Assembly (NCBI GenBank): GCA_036725605.1
Contig: DAIMDW010000001.1
Coordinates: 434,001 to 498,000 of the forward strand
Direction of reading: 5' to 3'
DNA: 64,000 bases
Source of the DNA: CALBTQ01 sp036725605
GTDB lineage: Bacteria; Lernaellota; Lernaellaia; Lernaellales; Lernaellaceae
Made by a program: the position numbers and the translations under genes. Positions within the stretch are counted from its first letter, which is position 1; each line of letters begins with the position of its first letter. Below are positions 25,427-33,633 of the stretch, one piece after another. The notes beneath the pieces are model-generated. The model saw nothing but the letters and a program-made list of their open reading frames with translations. It was not told the origin of the DNA and did no database searches.

Positions 25427-26848
25427 GTGAGCAACGATTACCGCATCGAAAAGGATTCACTGGGGGAACTGCGCGTGCCCGCCGACGCGTATTACGGCAT
25501 CAACGTCGCGCGCGCGCTGGTCAATTTTCCGATCAGCCGGCGCACGATTCATCCGCGAATCATCGACGCCTACTGTTGGATCAAGAAAGCCGCCGCCAAG
25601 GTCAATCGGGAAGCGGGCCGCCTGCCGGGCAAGAAAGCCGCGGCGATCCGCAAAGCGGCCGACGAAGTGCTCGCCGGCAAGCTGCGCGGGCAATTCGTGG
25701 TCGATATGTTCCAGGCCGGCGCGGGCACGAGCACGAACATGAACGCCAACGAGGTGCTGTGCAATCGCGCGCTGGAGTTGCTCGGCTTCGCCAAGGGCGA
25801 GTATACGCAGTTGAATCCGAACGACCACGTGAACATGGGCCAGTCGACCAACGACACCTACCCCACGGCGATGCGGCTGGCGTTGCGGGCGACGCTCGAG
25901 GATTTTTATCCGGAAGCCGAACGGCTGGCGCAGGCGCTGGCGGCGATCGGCAAAAAATACAACCGGACGATCAAAAGCGGCCGCACGCATTTGCAGGACG
26001 CGGTGCCGGTGACGTTGGGCGGCGAATTCACCGCTTACGCACGAGCCGTGCGCACGGGCGTCAAGCACATCAAACGCACCGCGCAGGATCTGCTGGAACT
26101 GGGCATCGGCGGCAGCGCGGCGGGCACGGGCATGAACACGCACCCGGCCTACGCGCAACGCATGGCCGAGGAGTTGGCGAAGGAAACCGGTCAGCCGTTC
26201 CGCAAGTCGCCGGATCTGATTCACGCGATGCAATCGCAGCAGCCGATCGGCAGCGTGTCGGGCGCGCTGCGCGACTTCGCCGTTGAGTTGGGGCGCATCG
26301 CCAACGACCTGCGGCTGCTCTCCTCCGGGCCGACGACCGGCCTGGCGGAGATCAAGCTGCCCGCGGTGCAGGCCGGCAGTTCGATCATGCCGGGCAAGAT
26401 CAATCCGTCGATTCCCGAGATGGTCAACATGGTGTGCTTCCAGGTCATTGGCAACGACCTGACCGTTTCGCAGGCGGTGGCCGCCGGGCAGATGGAACTG
26501 AACGTGATGATGCCGATCATGGCCGAGAACGCGCTGGAGTCGGTGGAGGTGCTCACCGGCGCGTGCCGGCAGTTGGCGCTGCGTTGCGTGGAAGGCATTA
26601 CCGCCGATCCGCCGCGCTGCCTGGAGTACGCGTACCGCTCGATGGGCCTGGCCACGGCACTGGCCCCGACGATCGGTTACCTGGCGGCGGCGGGCGTGGC
26701 CAAACGGGCGTTGGCCGAAGGCAAAACGGTGCCGGAACTGGTGCGTGCCGAAGGGCTGCTGAGCGAGAAGGAACTCAAGCACGTACTCAATCCGGCGCGC
26801 ATGACCCGGCCGGATCCGGAGTTGGCGCGCAAGAAGCGGAAAAAGTAA
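25427..26848 (+). CDS. Aspartase/fumarase superfamily lyase, aspartase-like
   Basis: A 473-residue protein starting at a GTG seven bases after AGGAG, directly after sdhB. The superfamily signature loop is GSSIMPGKINPSIPE, and the opening IEKDSLGELRVPADAYYG and QLNPNDHVNMGQSTNDTYP regions match. In detail it resembles AspA more than FumC: LAEIKLPAVQAGSS and VNMVCFQVIGND have close AspA counterparts. AspA deaminates aspartate to fumarate, while FumC hydrates fumarate. Position between sdhB and gltA suggests service as the fumarase of the cycle, but sequence favours aspartase. I leave the gene symbol open. Confidence 0.85.
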   Translation: MSNDYRIEKDSLGELRVPADAYYGINVARALVNFPISRRTIHPRIIDAYCWIKKAAAKVNREAGRLPGKKAAAIRKAADEVLAGKLRGQFVVDMFQAGAGTSTNMNANEVLCNRALELLGFAKGEYTQLNPNDHVNMGQSTNDTYPTAMRLALRATLEDFYPEAERLAQALAAIGKKYNRTIKSGRTHLQDAVPVTLGGEFTAYARAVRTGVKHIKRTAQDLLELGIGGSAAGTGMNTHPAYAQRMAEELAKETGQPFRKSPDLIHAMQSQQPIGSVSGALRDFAVELGRIANDLRLLSSGPTTGLAEIKLPAVQAGSSIMPGKINPSIPEMVNMVCFQVIGNDLTVSQAVAAGQMELNVMMPIMAENALESVEVLTGACRQLALRCVEGITADPPRCLEYAYRSMGLATALAPTIGYLAAAGVAKRALAEGKTVPELVRAEGLLSEKELKHVLNPARMTRPDPELARKKRKK

Positions 26849-26923
26849 CGCGTCGTTCTTGCTTCCCGCGCCGCCGGTCTTATTTTAACTTTGATTACCG
26901 GAATGGATGGCGAGGAGCAAAAA

Positions 26924-28150
26924 ATGATTATCAAAAAAAATGAAGCACAAACCGCAACCGACAGTGCGGTGCTGGCCGAATGCCTGCCGACGAAAAACAT
27001 CGGACTGCGCGGCGTCGTCGTCGCCGATTCGGCCATCTGCAAGGTCGACGGTCAGAACGGCATTTTGCTGTATCGCGGCTACGACATTCAAACCCTGGCG
27101 GAAAATTCCACCTTCGAGGAAGTCACGCATCTGCTGCTCAAGGGCTGGCTGCCGACGGCCGCCGAGTTGGACGAACTGCAAACCGTTCTGGCGCAGGAAC
27201 GCTACTTGCCGGCGGCGGTCATTGCGGCTTTCAAATCATTGTCACGCGACAGCAAACCGATGGATGTGCTGCAAGCCTCGATCTCGTTGCTGGCCGCCGA
27301 CGATCCGGATTTGGACAACGACGACAAGGACGCCAATTTCCGCAAGGCGCTGCGTCTGACCGCGCGCTTCCCGCTGGCGGTCGCCGCGTGGCACCGCATT
27401 CGTCAAGGGCTCGAGCCGATCGAAGCAAAGCCGGATCTGAGTCACGCCGCGAATTTCCTGTATGCGCTGTCCGGCGAAATCCCCGATCCGCAAACCGCGC
27501 GTGATATGGACGTCGCGTTGATTCTGCACGCGGAGCATTCCTTCAACGCCTCGACCTTCACCTGTCGCCAGGTGGCTTCGACGCAGGCGCACATTTACGC
27601 CAGCATTGCGGCGGCGATGGGCGCGCTGTCGGGCGCATTGCATGGCGGCGCGAACGAGCGCGTGTTGCGCATGCTGGAAACAATCGGCTCGGTCGACAAC
27701 GTGGAAGCGTTTGTCGCCAAAACCCTCAATGAAGGCGGCAAGATCATGGGCATGGGCCATGCGGTGTATAAGACGATCGACCCGCGCGCCAAGTACCTGG
27801 GGCCGATGGCCTTGCGGCTGAGCGAAAAAAGCGGCGACTTCTCCTGGTACAACATGTCGGAAAAGGTGCGGCTGTTCACCGCCGAGGAATTCAAGAAGCG
27901 CAAGAACATCGAAATCTATGCCAACGTCGATTTCTATTCGGCGACGCTGTATAAGCTGATGGGCATTCCGCTGGACCTGTTCACGCCGATCTTCGCCGTG
28001 GCGCGCGTGGTCGGTTGGGCGGCGCATTACCTCGAAGAAAAATTCGCCGAGGCGCAGCCCAAGCCGGCGCTGTATCGGCCCAAGGCCGAGTACGTCGGCC
28101 GCTATTGCGGCGAGGAATCGTGTCAGTTCGTTCCGCTCGATGAGCGCTGA
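26924..28150 (+). CDS. gltA: Citrate synthase
   Basis: A 408-residue protein with citrate-synthase blocks: NGILLYRGYDIQTLAENS near residue 44, the catalytic His region ILHAEHSFNASTF, GALSGALHGGANERV, MGHAVYKTIDPRAKYL, and a late Asp in VDFYSATLYKLMGI. It condenses oxaloacetate with acetyl-CoA. The ATG at 26924 follows GAGGAG; the longer in-frame ATG at 26891 has no such site. It closes the TCA gene run with a gap of about 75 bases that could hold its own weak promoter (TTGCTT-N16-TATTTT at 26859-26886). Type II hexameric or Si-like assignment is not attempted. Confidence 0.95.
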   Translation: MIIKKNEAQTATDSAVLAECLPTKNIGLRGVVVADSAICKVDGQNGILLYRGYDIQTLAENSTFEEVTHLLLKGWLPTAAELDELQTVLAQERYLPAAVIAAFKSLSRDSKPMDVLQASISLLAADDPDLDNDDKDANFRKALRLTARFPLAVAAWHRIRQGLEPIEAKPDLSHAANFLYALSGEIPDPQTARDMDVALILHAEHSFNASTFTCRQVASTQAHIYASIAAAMGALSGALHGGANERVLRMLETIGSVDNVEAFVAKTLNEGGKIMGMGHAVYKTIDPRAKYLGPMALRLSEKSGDFSWYNMSEKVRLFTAEEFKKRKNIEIYANVDFYSATLYKLMGIPLDLFTPIFAVARVVGWAAHYLEEKFAEAQPKPALYRPKAEYVGRYCGEESCQFVPLDER

Positions 28151-28213
28151 CCGCCCCTTTCCCCTGATGACCGTTGGCGCTATGGTGCCTACAGGCAGAC
28201 GGAGGGCGGTGCG

Positions 28214-29359
28214 ATGAGCAAACTGACGCGGCGCGATTTTCTGGCGGCTCTGGGCGCTTCGGGTTGCGCGCTGGGTTTGGGCACAAGCTGCAAAGCCGCC
28301 GTCGAAGCCGATAAGGCCGCGCCGACTCCCGTCCCCTCGTCAACGCCCGCTGCGATGCAAACTGCGCGTTTCTGGCAGACACAGGACGATGTCATTCAAT
28401 GCGACCTGTGTCCGCACCGCTGTACGATCGCGCCCGGCCAGACCGGTTTTTGCCGCGTGCGGCGCAACGACGACGGCAAGCTGGTGAGCCTGGTGTACGG
28501 CAAGCCGGTGACCACTCACAACGATCCGATCGAGAAAAAGCCCTTCAATCATGTGCTGCCGGGCACCAACGCGTTTTCGCTGGCCTGCGTCGGCTGCAAC
28601 ATGACCTGCCGCCATTGCCAGAACTGGCAGCTTTCGCAAGCCGCGCCGGGCGATCTGCCGACGCAGAATTTTTCGCCGGCCGAGCTGGTGGCGCGCGCGA
28701 AACGAGCCGGTTCCCGGTCGATCGCCTTCACCTACAACGAACCGACGATCTGGACCGAGTTCGTGTTGGACACCGCGCAGGCGGGGCGCGAAAGCGGCAT
28801 GCCGGTCGTGCTGATCAGCAACGGTTTCGTTAATGAACAACCGCAGCGCGATCTGGCGCGGGCATTGCGCGCCTATAAAGTCGACCTGAAAGGCTTTTCG
28901 GAAAAATTTTACGCCGACGTGTGCGGCGCGCATTTGCAGCCGGTGCTCGACGGCATGGTGCGCATCCGCGAGGAGAATTGCTGGCTGGAGATCGTCACGT
29001 TGCTCATCCCCACGCTCAACGACGACCCGCGGGAATTGCGGCAACTGGCCAAGTGGGTCCATGACAACCTGGGCGACGATGTGCCGCTGCACTTCACGCG
29101 GTTTCATCCGATGTACCGCCTGCGCAATCTACCGCGCACGCCGGTCGAAACGCTGGAGACCGCGCGCAAGATCGCGCTGGACGCCGGGCTGCATTTCGTC
29201 TACACCGGCAACGTGCCCGGGCACTCCGGCGCCAACACCTATTGCCCGCAATGCGGCGAACTGCTCATCGAGCGCTACGGATTTTCGCCGGCGATCAAGG
29301 CGCTGCAAAACGGCAAATGCGCAAAGTGCGGGCGCGCGATTCCCGGCGTCTGGACCTGA
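28214..29359 (+). CDS. AmrS-like radical SAM protein with Tat-type signal
   Basis: A 381-residue protein of the AmmeMemoRadiSam-system radical SAM family. The triad Cys128-x3-Cys132-x2-Cys135 (GCNMTCRHCQNW) is intact; the family's N-terminal cysteines (IQCDLCPHRC, residues 63-70) and the late zinc ribbon (CPQCGE, CAKCGR) are present. The first 26 residues read like a twin-arginine signal, with TRRDFL followed by a hydrophobic stretch and Cys26 at a lipobox-like position (GTSC). Partners normally encoded nearby, Memo and AMMECR1, are absent. It follows gltA after 63 bases. Reaction unknown; no experimental function is established for the family that I can cite. Confidence 0.82.
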   Translation: MSKLTRRDFLAALGASGCALGLGTSCKAAVEADKAAPTPVPSSTPAAMQTARFWQTQDDVIQCDLCPHRCTIAPGQTGFCRVRRNDDGKLVSLVYGKPVTTHNDPIEKKPFNHVLPGTNAFSLACVGCNMTCRHCQNWQLSQAAPGDLPTQNFSPAELVARAKRAGSRSIAFTYNEPTIWTEFVLDTAQAGRESGMPVVLISNGFVNEQPQRDLARALRAYKVDLKGFSEKFYADVCGAHLQPVLDGMVRIREENCWLEIVTLLIPTLNDDPRELRQLAKWVHDNLGDDVPLHFTRFHPMYRLRNLPRTPVETLETARKIALDAGLHFVYTGNVPGHSGANTYCPQCGELLIERYGFSPAIKALQNGKCAKCGRAIPGVWT

Positions 29360-29426
29360 CCGGCCGGATTGACCGCGACCGACATTCCCTTCATGATTTC
29401 CACTTTCTCAGAGTAAGGATGACCGA

Positions 29427-30587
29427 GTGAACGAATTGTCGCCGCAAATAAACCGTTTTCGCACCGACTGGATGCCGCCGCTGTTGACCGGCTTGGTGAT
29501 GTTCGTGGTGTCGACGACTTCGTTCTATTTGCCGGTGTACTTCAAAGAGACGCTCGGTTTTTCCGGCACGCAGATCGGCTTGCTGTTCGCCTTGCAGGCC
29601 GTGACCGGCTTGCTGGCGGCGTTTCCCACCGGGCTGGGCAACGACCGCATTACCAGCCGCACGCTGGCGGGTGCGGGCATTTTCGTGCAGGCGATCGGCC
29701 TGGCGCTGATGGCGCTGGTGAAATCGTTTTTTCCCTACCTGGTCGTGTTTTTCATTTGGACGCTGGCCAACAACGTTTTTCGCCTGAGCATGGATCTGCA
29801 AGTGCTCAAAACCGACGACGGGCTGCGCACCGGACGACGCATCGCCTGGTACCAAACGATGCGTTTCGGCGGCGCGGGCTTGGGGATCATCGTCGCCGGC
29901 TACCTGCTGTACGCGTGGGATTTTCAAAAGACGTTCATGGCCGTGGCCGTGGCGCTGACGGTGCTGCTGATTATCGTACGCCTGCTGGTGCCCACGCCGG
30001 TGGCGCGGGCGAACCTCGCCGAATACCGCGCCGATTTTTTCACCCCGCGCGTGATTCTGTTCACCGGCTGGCTGTTTTTGTTCAGCACGCACTGGGGCGC
30101 GGAACAGACGTGCTACAGCCTGTTTTTACGCAGTCACTTCCACCTGGAACTGCATCAAATGGGCTGGTACATGTGCGCCGAGTTCATCGCCCTGATTGCG
30201 GCGCTGCTGCTGGCCGCGCCGTATGTGGATAAGCAATTCACCATCGGCAAACTCGCCCTGTACGGCCTGCTCGCCTCGGGCATCGGGCACGTGGGCATGG
30301 CGCTGACGCCGCTGGCGTTTTCGGTCATGTTCCGCATGTTGCACGGCGTGGGCGACGGATTTATTTTCTTCGTGTTTTTCCTGGGCGCGTTCCGGCTGTT
30401 CAACATTCAACGCATGGGCGGCAACGCCGGTCTGCTGCAATTTTCGATGATGGGCGGAGCGATTCTCGGCGCACTGGTGTACAGCCCGATTGGCGAACGC
30501 TTCGGTTACGGTTTGCCTTTTTGGATCAGCGGCGGCATGTTGTTGCTGTTGACCCTGCCCTTGCTTTTCCGGCCCCGTCGCGCTTAG
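29427..30587 (+). CDS. MFS transporter
   Basis: A 386-residue membrane protein with a GTG start after AAGGA. It contains about twelve hydrophobic segments, for example PPLLTGLVMFVVSTTSFYL and FALQAVTGLLAAFPTGLG, and the cytoplasmic loop after helix 2 (GLGNDRITSRT) is a degenerate MFS motif A (GxxxDRxGRR). The substrate is not evident. Its stop overlaps the stop of the convergent PilZ-lipase gene by a few bases (30584-30587). Confidence 0.8.
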   Translation: MNELSPQINRFRTDWMPPLLTGLVMFVVSTTSFYLPVYFKETLGFSGTQIGLLFALQAVTGLLAAFPTGLGNDRITSRTLAGAGIFVQAIGLALMALVKSFFPYLVVFFIWTLANNVFRLSMDLQVLKTDDGLRTGRRIAWYQTMRFGGAGLGIIVAGYLLYAWDFQKTFMAVAVALTVLLIIVRLLVPTPVARANLAEYRADFFTPRVILFTGWLFLFSTHWGAEQTCYSLFLRSHFHLELHQMGWYMCAEFIALIAALLLAAPYVDKQFTIGKLALYGLLASGIGHVGMALTPLAFSVMFRMLHGVGDGFIFFVFFLGAFRLFNIQRMGGNAGLLQFSMMGGAILGALVYSPIGERFGYGLPFWISGGMLLLLTLPLLFRPRRA

Positions 30588-31648
30588 CCGTTGGCGAACG
30601 GATCCCTGTCTTCCAACACCAAACGGATGCGCTTGTAGACGCTTTCGCTGGTGACCAGCGAGGCGTGACCGCGCTCGACCAGGATGTTTTGCGCGCCATC
30701 GAGCGTGGCGCTGTTGACCGGCGCGAGTTTGTCGTTGCGGGCGGCCAGGCAATGGATCGGCACATCGGCGGGCAGCGGTCCTTCGTGCAGTTTTTTAAGC
30801 AGCGGCGAGTTGGGCAGCATCTGCCACAGGCTGCGCCCCCACAGGCCGAACACCGGCAGCGCCGCGCCGGCCAGCAACGTGCCGTGGAACGGCGTCCCGA
30901 TCGTCACGAGGCGGTGCACGTATTGCGCCAGATTCAAATGTTTAAGGCCCCAGAGTGAAATCAGCCCGCCCATCGAATGCGCGAGGATATCGATTTTTTC
31001 CAGGCCGAGCCGGTTGTTGAGCCGTTCGACCTTTTCGCAGACCTGCTTGGCGCTCAGGCGGATGTCCTTCACGTTGGGGATGCCCAGGTCGACCGAAAAC
31101 ACGGGAAAGCCGTCGCGCTTGAGGCGATGCTCCAACAACAGCAACGCGCCACGCGTGCCCAACCAGCCGTGCACCAGCAACACGGGACGACGGAAGCCCG
31201 CGCCGGGCGCGCCGAATTCGCGATCGGTCCGGTTGCCCTGCAATTCGGCCCAGGCATAGCGCATCGCGCTGAGCGCAATGTCGAGGGTCACTTCGTTCAA
31301 ATACACCGCCTGGCGCGTCAAACCCAGGATGTTGAAGGGCTTGGTTTTGATCTCCAGGAACTTCAAACCCATCCGGCAGTTGAGGCGTTTGTCGCCGTTG
31401 GTGCAATCCAGGCGCACGACTTCGGCGCGTCCGACGTACGGCCGCACTTCGTCGAGCAAAGTGAATTCGAAATCGACGATGCTGCCCACGTCCAGCGGAT
31501 CGCCCGACGTCACGTACAAACCGCCGGCGGAAATGTTGCCCACCTTGGCGATCAGATAACGGTTGTTGTGACGCAGGACGACGTTGATTTTCGTGTAGGC
31601 CTGCACGCGGGGAAATTCACGACGTTCAACCGGCGCGTTCCTTTTCAT
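30584..31648 (-). CDS. PilZ domain fused to alpha/beta-hydrolase (lipase-like)
   Basis: A 354-residue protein with an N-terminal PilZ domain (residues 8-100) that has both c-di-GMP motifs, RxxxR as R10-x3-R14 (REFPR) and NxSxxG at residues 38-43 (NISAGG). From residue 153 an alpha/beta-hydrolase of the lipase or PGAP1 type follows: LLVHGWLG for the oxyanion hole, AHSMGG with Ser225 as nucleophile, and a plausible triad completed by Asp306 (RNDKLAP) and His328 (GHASL). No signal peptide is visible, so the ester substrate is probably in the cytoplasm or at the inner membrane. The start at 31648 has GAGGGG. It is last in a four-gene operon with the dehydrogenase, a small membrane protein and an HD protein. 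Confidence 0.8.
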   Translation of the reverse strand: MKRNAPVERREFPRVQAYTKINVVLRHNNRYLIAKVGNISAGGLYVTSGDPLDVGSIVDFEFTLLDEVRPYVGRAEVVRLDCTNGDKRLNCRMGLKFLEIKTKPFNILGLTRQAVYLNEVTLDIALSAMRYAWAELQGNRTDREFGAPGAGFRRPVLLVHGWLGTRGALLLLEHRLKRDGFPVFSVDLGIPNVKDIRLSAKQVCEKVERLNNRLGLEKIDILAHSMGGLISLWGLKHLNLAQYVHRLVTIGTPFHGTLLAGAALPVFGLWGRSLWQMLPNSPLLKKLHEGPLPADVPIHCLAARNDKLAPVNSATLDGAQNILVERGHASLVTSESVYKRIRLVLEDRDPFANG

Positions 31649-31661
31649 GCGCACCCCTCGT

Positions 31662-32603
31662 TCAACTGACGCCCACCAGGACCTTGATGGTCTGCGAAGA
31701 CCGGGCGGCCGCAAACGCCTCCAGCGCTTGATCGAACGGATAAATCGCCGAGACAAGATCCTCGACGCGCACTTTGCCGTCCGCCAGCAACCGCAGCGCC
31801 GGCGCGAAACGCCCGCAGCGACTGCCGACCACGGTGATTTCGTCGATCACCAGCGGCGCGGGATTGAACTCGAAGCCGCCGGCGTAAGTCGATTTGAGCA
31901 CGACCGTCCCGCGCGGCCGCACGGCCTGCAACGCCGTCTGCCAGCCGCTGGGATGCCCCGAAGCCTCGATGACGATGTCGAAGGAACGATCGGGCTTGAA
32001 GCGATGCGCCTCGATGCGTTCGATCGCGGGAATCTTGACCATCTTTTCCGGATGCTTGCCCACGACGGTCACCGCCGCGCCGATACAGGCCAGCACGCGC
32101 CCGATGAGAATCGCCAGTTTGCCGTCGCCGATCAGGCAAATGCGCGCGCTCGGATCGATGTGCACCTGCTCCAGAATCTCGCAAGCCGCGGCCAGCGGCT
32201 CGACGAAGGTCGCTTCAACGTCGGTGACCGTCTCGGGTACGAGGTGCAGATTTTTCGCCGGTAAGGAAAGCGCATCGGCCATCGCGCCGTCGCGTCCGGC
32301 GATGCCCAGCACGGTGCGCGTTGCGCAATGCCGCTCCAGCCCCTGCCGGCAAAGGACGCATTCGCCGCAGGCGACGTTGATTTCGCCGACCACGCGCTTG
32401 TCGAGCAGTTCGTCGGGTCCCTGCACGACCACGCCGATGAACTCGTGGCCGAGCACTCCGGTAAAGCCCATGTAGCCGGCGGTGATTTCCAGATCGGTGT
32501 TGCAGATCCCCGCGAGGATCACACGCACCAGGCATTCGCCGGGCAGCGCTTTATAAGGGCGTTCGGCGAATTGGAGCGTTTCGTCGAAAACCAGGGCGCG
32601 CAT
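31662..32603 (-). CDS. Zinc-dependent medium-chain alcohol dehydrogenase-like protein
   Basis: A 313-residue MDR-family enzyme. Catalytic-zinc residues Cys34 (GICNTD) and GHE at 52-54 are present, as is the structural-zinc block CGECVLCRQGLERHC. The coenzyme fold starts around residue 155 with CLIGDGKLAILIG, a GxGxxG-like turn. It should oxidise an alcohol or polyol with NAD(P). It is shorter than most MDR dehydrogenases (about 340-350 residues), the C-terminus being compact. The start shares one base with the upstream stop and the PilZ-lipase gene follows after 13 bases. Substrate unknown. Confidence 0.85.
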   Translation of the reverse strand: MRALVFDETLQFAERPYKALPGECLVRVILAGICNTDLEITAGYMGFTGVLGHEFIGVVVQGPDELLDKRVVGEINVACGECVLCRQGLERHCATRTVLGIAGRDGAMADALSLPAKNLHLVPETVTDVEATFVEPLAAACEILEQVHIDPSARICLIGDGKLAILIGRVLACIGAAVTVVGKHPEKMVKIPAIERIEAHRFKPDRSFDIVIEASGHPSGWQTALQAVRPRGTVVLKSTYAGGFEFNPAPLVIDEITVVGSRCGRFAPALRLLADGKVRVEDLVSAIYPFDQALEAFAAARSSQTIKVLVGVS

Positions 32604-32914
32604 CAGAACGGTCCGCCGGGATGGAAGCCGAAAATCTCGGTGGGGTCCATGTCGAAACTAATGCCGAACACCTTGGCCAGAATCAGGAAGATCAGCGCCA
32701 ACGTGATCAGCAGTACCATCATCGACACCAGACCCATGCCGCCCAGCAACGCGATGGAAATCAGTCCGGCGGCGGTGATCAGCACGGTGACCATGCCGCG
32801 CCCGCCATAGGGCGGCACCGGCTCGATAACCATCAACGCTTCGCTCATCGCCTCGGCGTTTTCGGTCGTGCGATCGAAAAAGGTGCGGATTTTTTGGAAC
32901 AGGTCATTTTCCAT
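32603..32914 (-). CDS. Small membrane protein, function unknown
   Basis: A 103-residue protein. A polar N-terminal helix of about 45 residues (ENDLFQKIRTFFDRTTENAEAM in part) precedes two or three strongly hydrophobic segments, TVLITAAGLISIALLGG and MMVLLITLALIFLILA. The start is uncertain: the ATG at 32914 lies eleven bases from GGAG, while a GTG at 32923 lies very close to it. Its stop and the dehydrogenase start share one base, so the pair is translationally coupled. I do not recognise the family. Confidence 0.55.
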   Translation of the reverse strand: MENDLFQKIRTFFDRTTENAEAMSEALMVIEPVPPYGGRGMVTVLITAAGLISIALLGGMGLVSMMVLLITLALIFLILAKVFGISFDMDPTEIFGFHPGGPF

Positions 32915-32944
32915 CGGCTTCACGTCTCCTCACATTCGCTCCGA

Positions 32945-33520
32945 TTATAACCCGAGATCGTCGGCAATGCCCACCAGCGCCTGCAAGCTGAGTTCGAGAA
33001 ACTCGTCGAGCGGGATGCCGATCGTTTCGCACTCGGCGATGATCGCCCGGTCGGCCCCGGCGGCGAACAATTTTTCCTTGTAACGCTTGCGCACGCTCTT
33101 GGGTTTGACCGACGCCAGCTTTTTATCGGGATAAACCAAGGCGGTGGCGATCACCAGACCGGTCACCGTTTCGGCGGCGGCCAACGCGTGTTCGAGCGTG
33201 GTCTCGCGCGGGAATCCCAGCGTGTCGTTATGCTTGCGGATCGCGCCGGTGATTTCCGGATGCACGCCCAGTTCATTTAATAATGAGGCGCCGACCTCGG
33301 CGTGCACGCTCATGTCGTCGCCGACCTCGCCCAAATCGATATCGTGCAGCAAACCGGCCAATCCCCAAAATTCGGGATCCTCGCCGAAACGCGGAGCCAG
33401 CGCGCGCATGATCGCCTCGGAAGCGAGACAGTGCTTGTACAGGTTCGGCAGATCGCCGAGTTTTTCACTCAGCAGAGCCAGCGCCCGTTCGCGCGTGATT
33501 CCCGGATCCTTCGCGGCCAT
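32945..33520 (-). CDS. HD-domain phosphohydrolase-like protein
   Basis: A 191-residue protein of the HDIG-type fold. Metal-binding residues are His30 (YKHCLASE), His59-Asp60 (GLLHDIDLGE) and His73 plus His97 (VHAEVG, RKHND), a canonical HD set. Substrate could be a nucleotide; the family includes predicted nucleotidases and phosphodiesterases, and I cannot say which. It is the first gene of the minus-strand operon that ends in the PilZ-lipase fusion, and it is divergent from another HD protein about 110 bases away. Confidence 0.8.
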   Translation of the reverse strand: MAAKDPGITRERALALLSEKLGDLPNLYKHCLASEAIMRALAPRFGEDPEFWGLAGLLHDIDLGEVGDDMSVHAEVGASLLNELGVHPEITGAIRKHNDTLGFPRETTLEHALAAAETVTGLVIATALVYPDKKLASVKPKSVRKRYKEKLFAAGADRAIIAECETIGIPLDEFLELSLQALVGIADDLGL

Positions 33521-33633
33521 GGCAACCTCCTTGGGATGAGCGCTCCGATGTTACCCGTCCGTTTACCGGCCTGGCAAGCGCGTGTTGCCCCGCGCGGTCG
33601 CGCCGTCTATCATGCGCGGCAAGGAGAAACACG

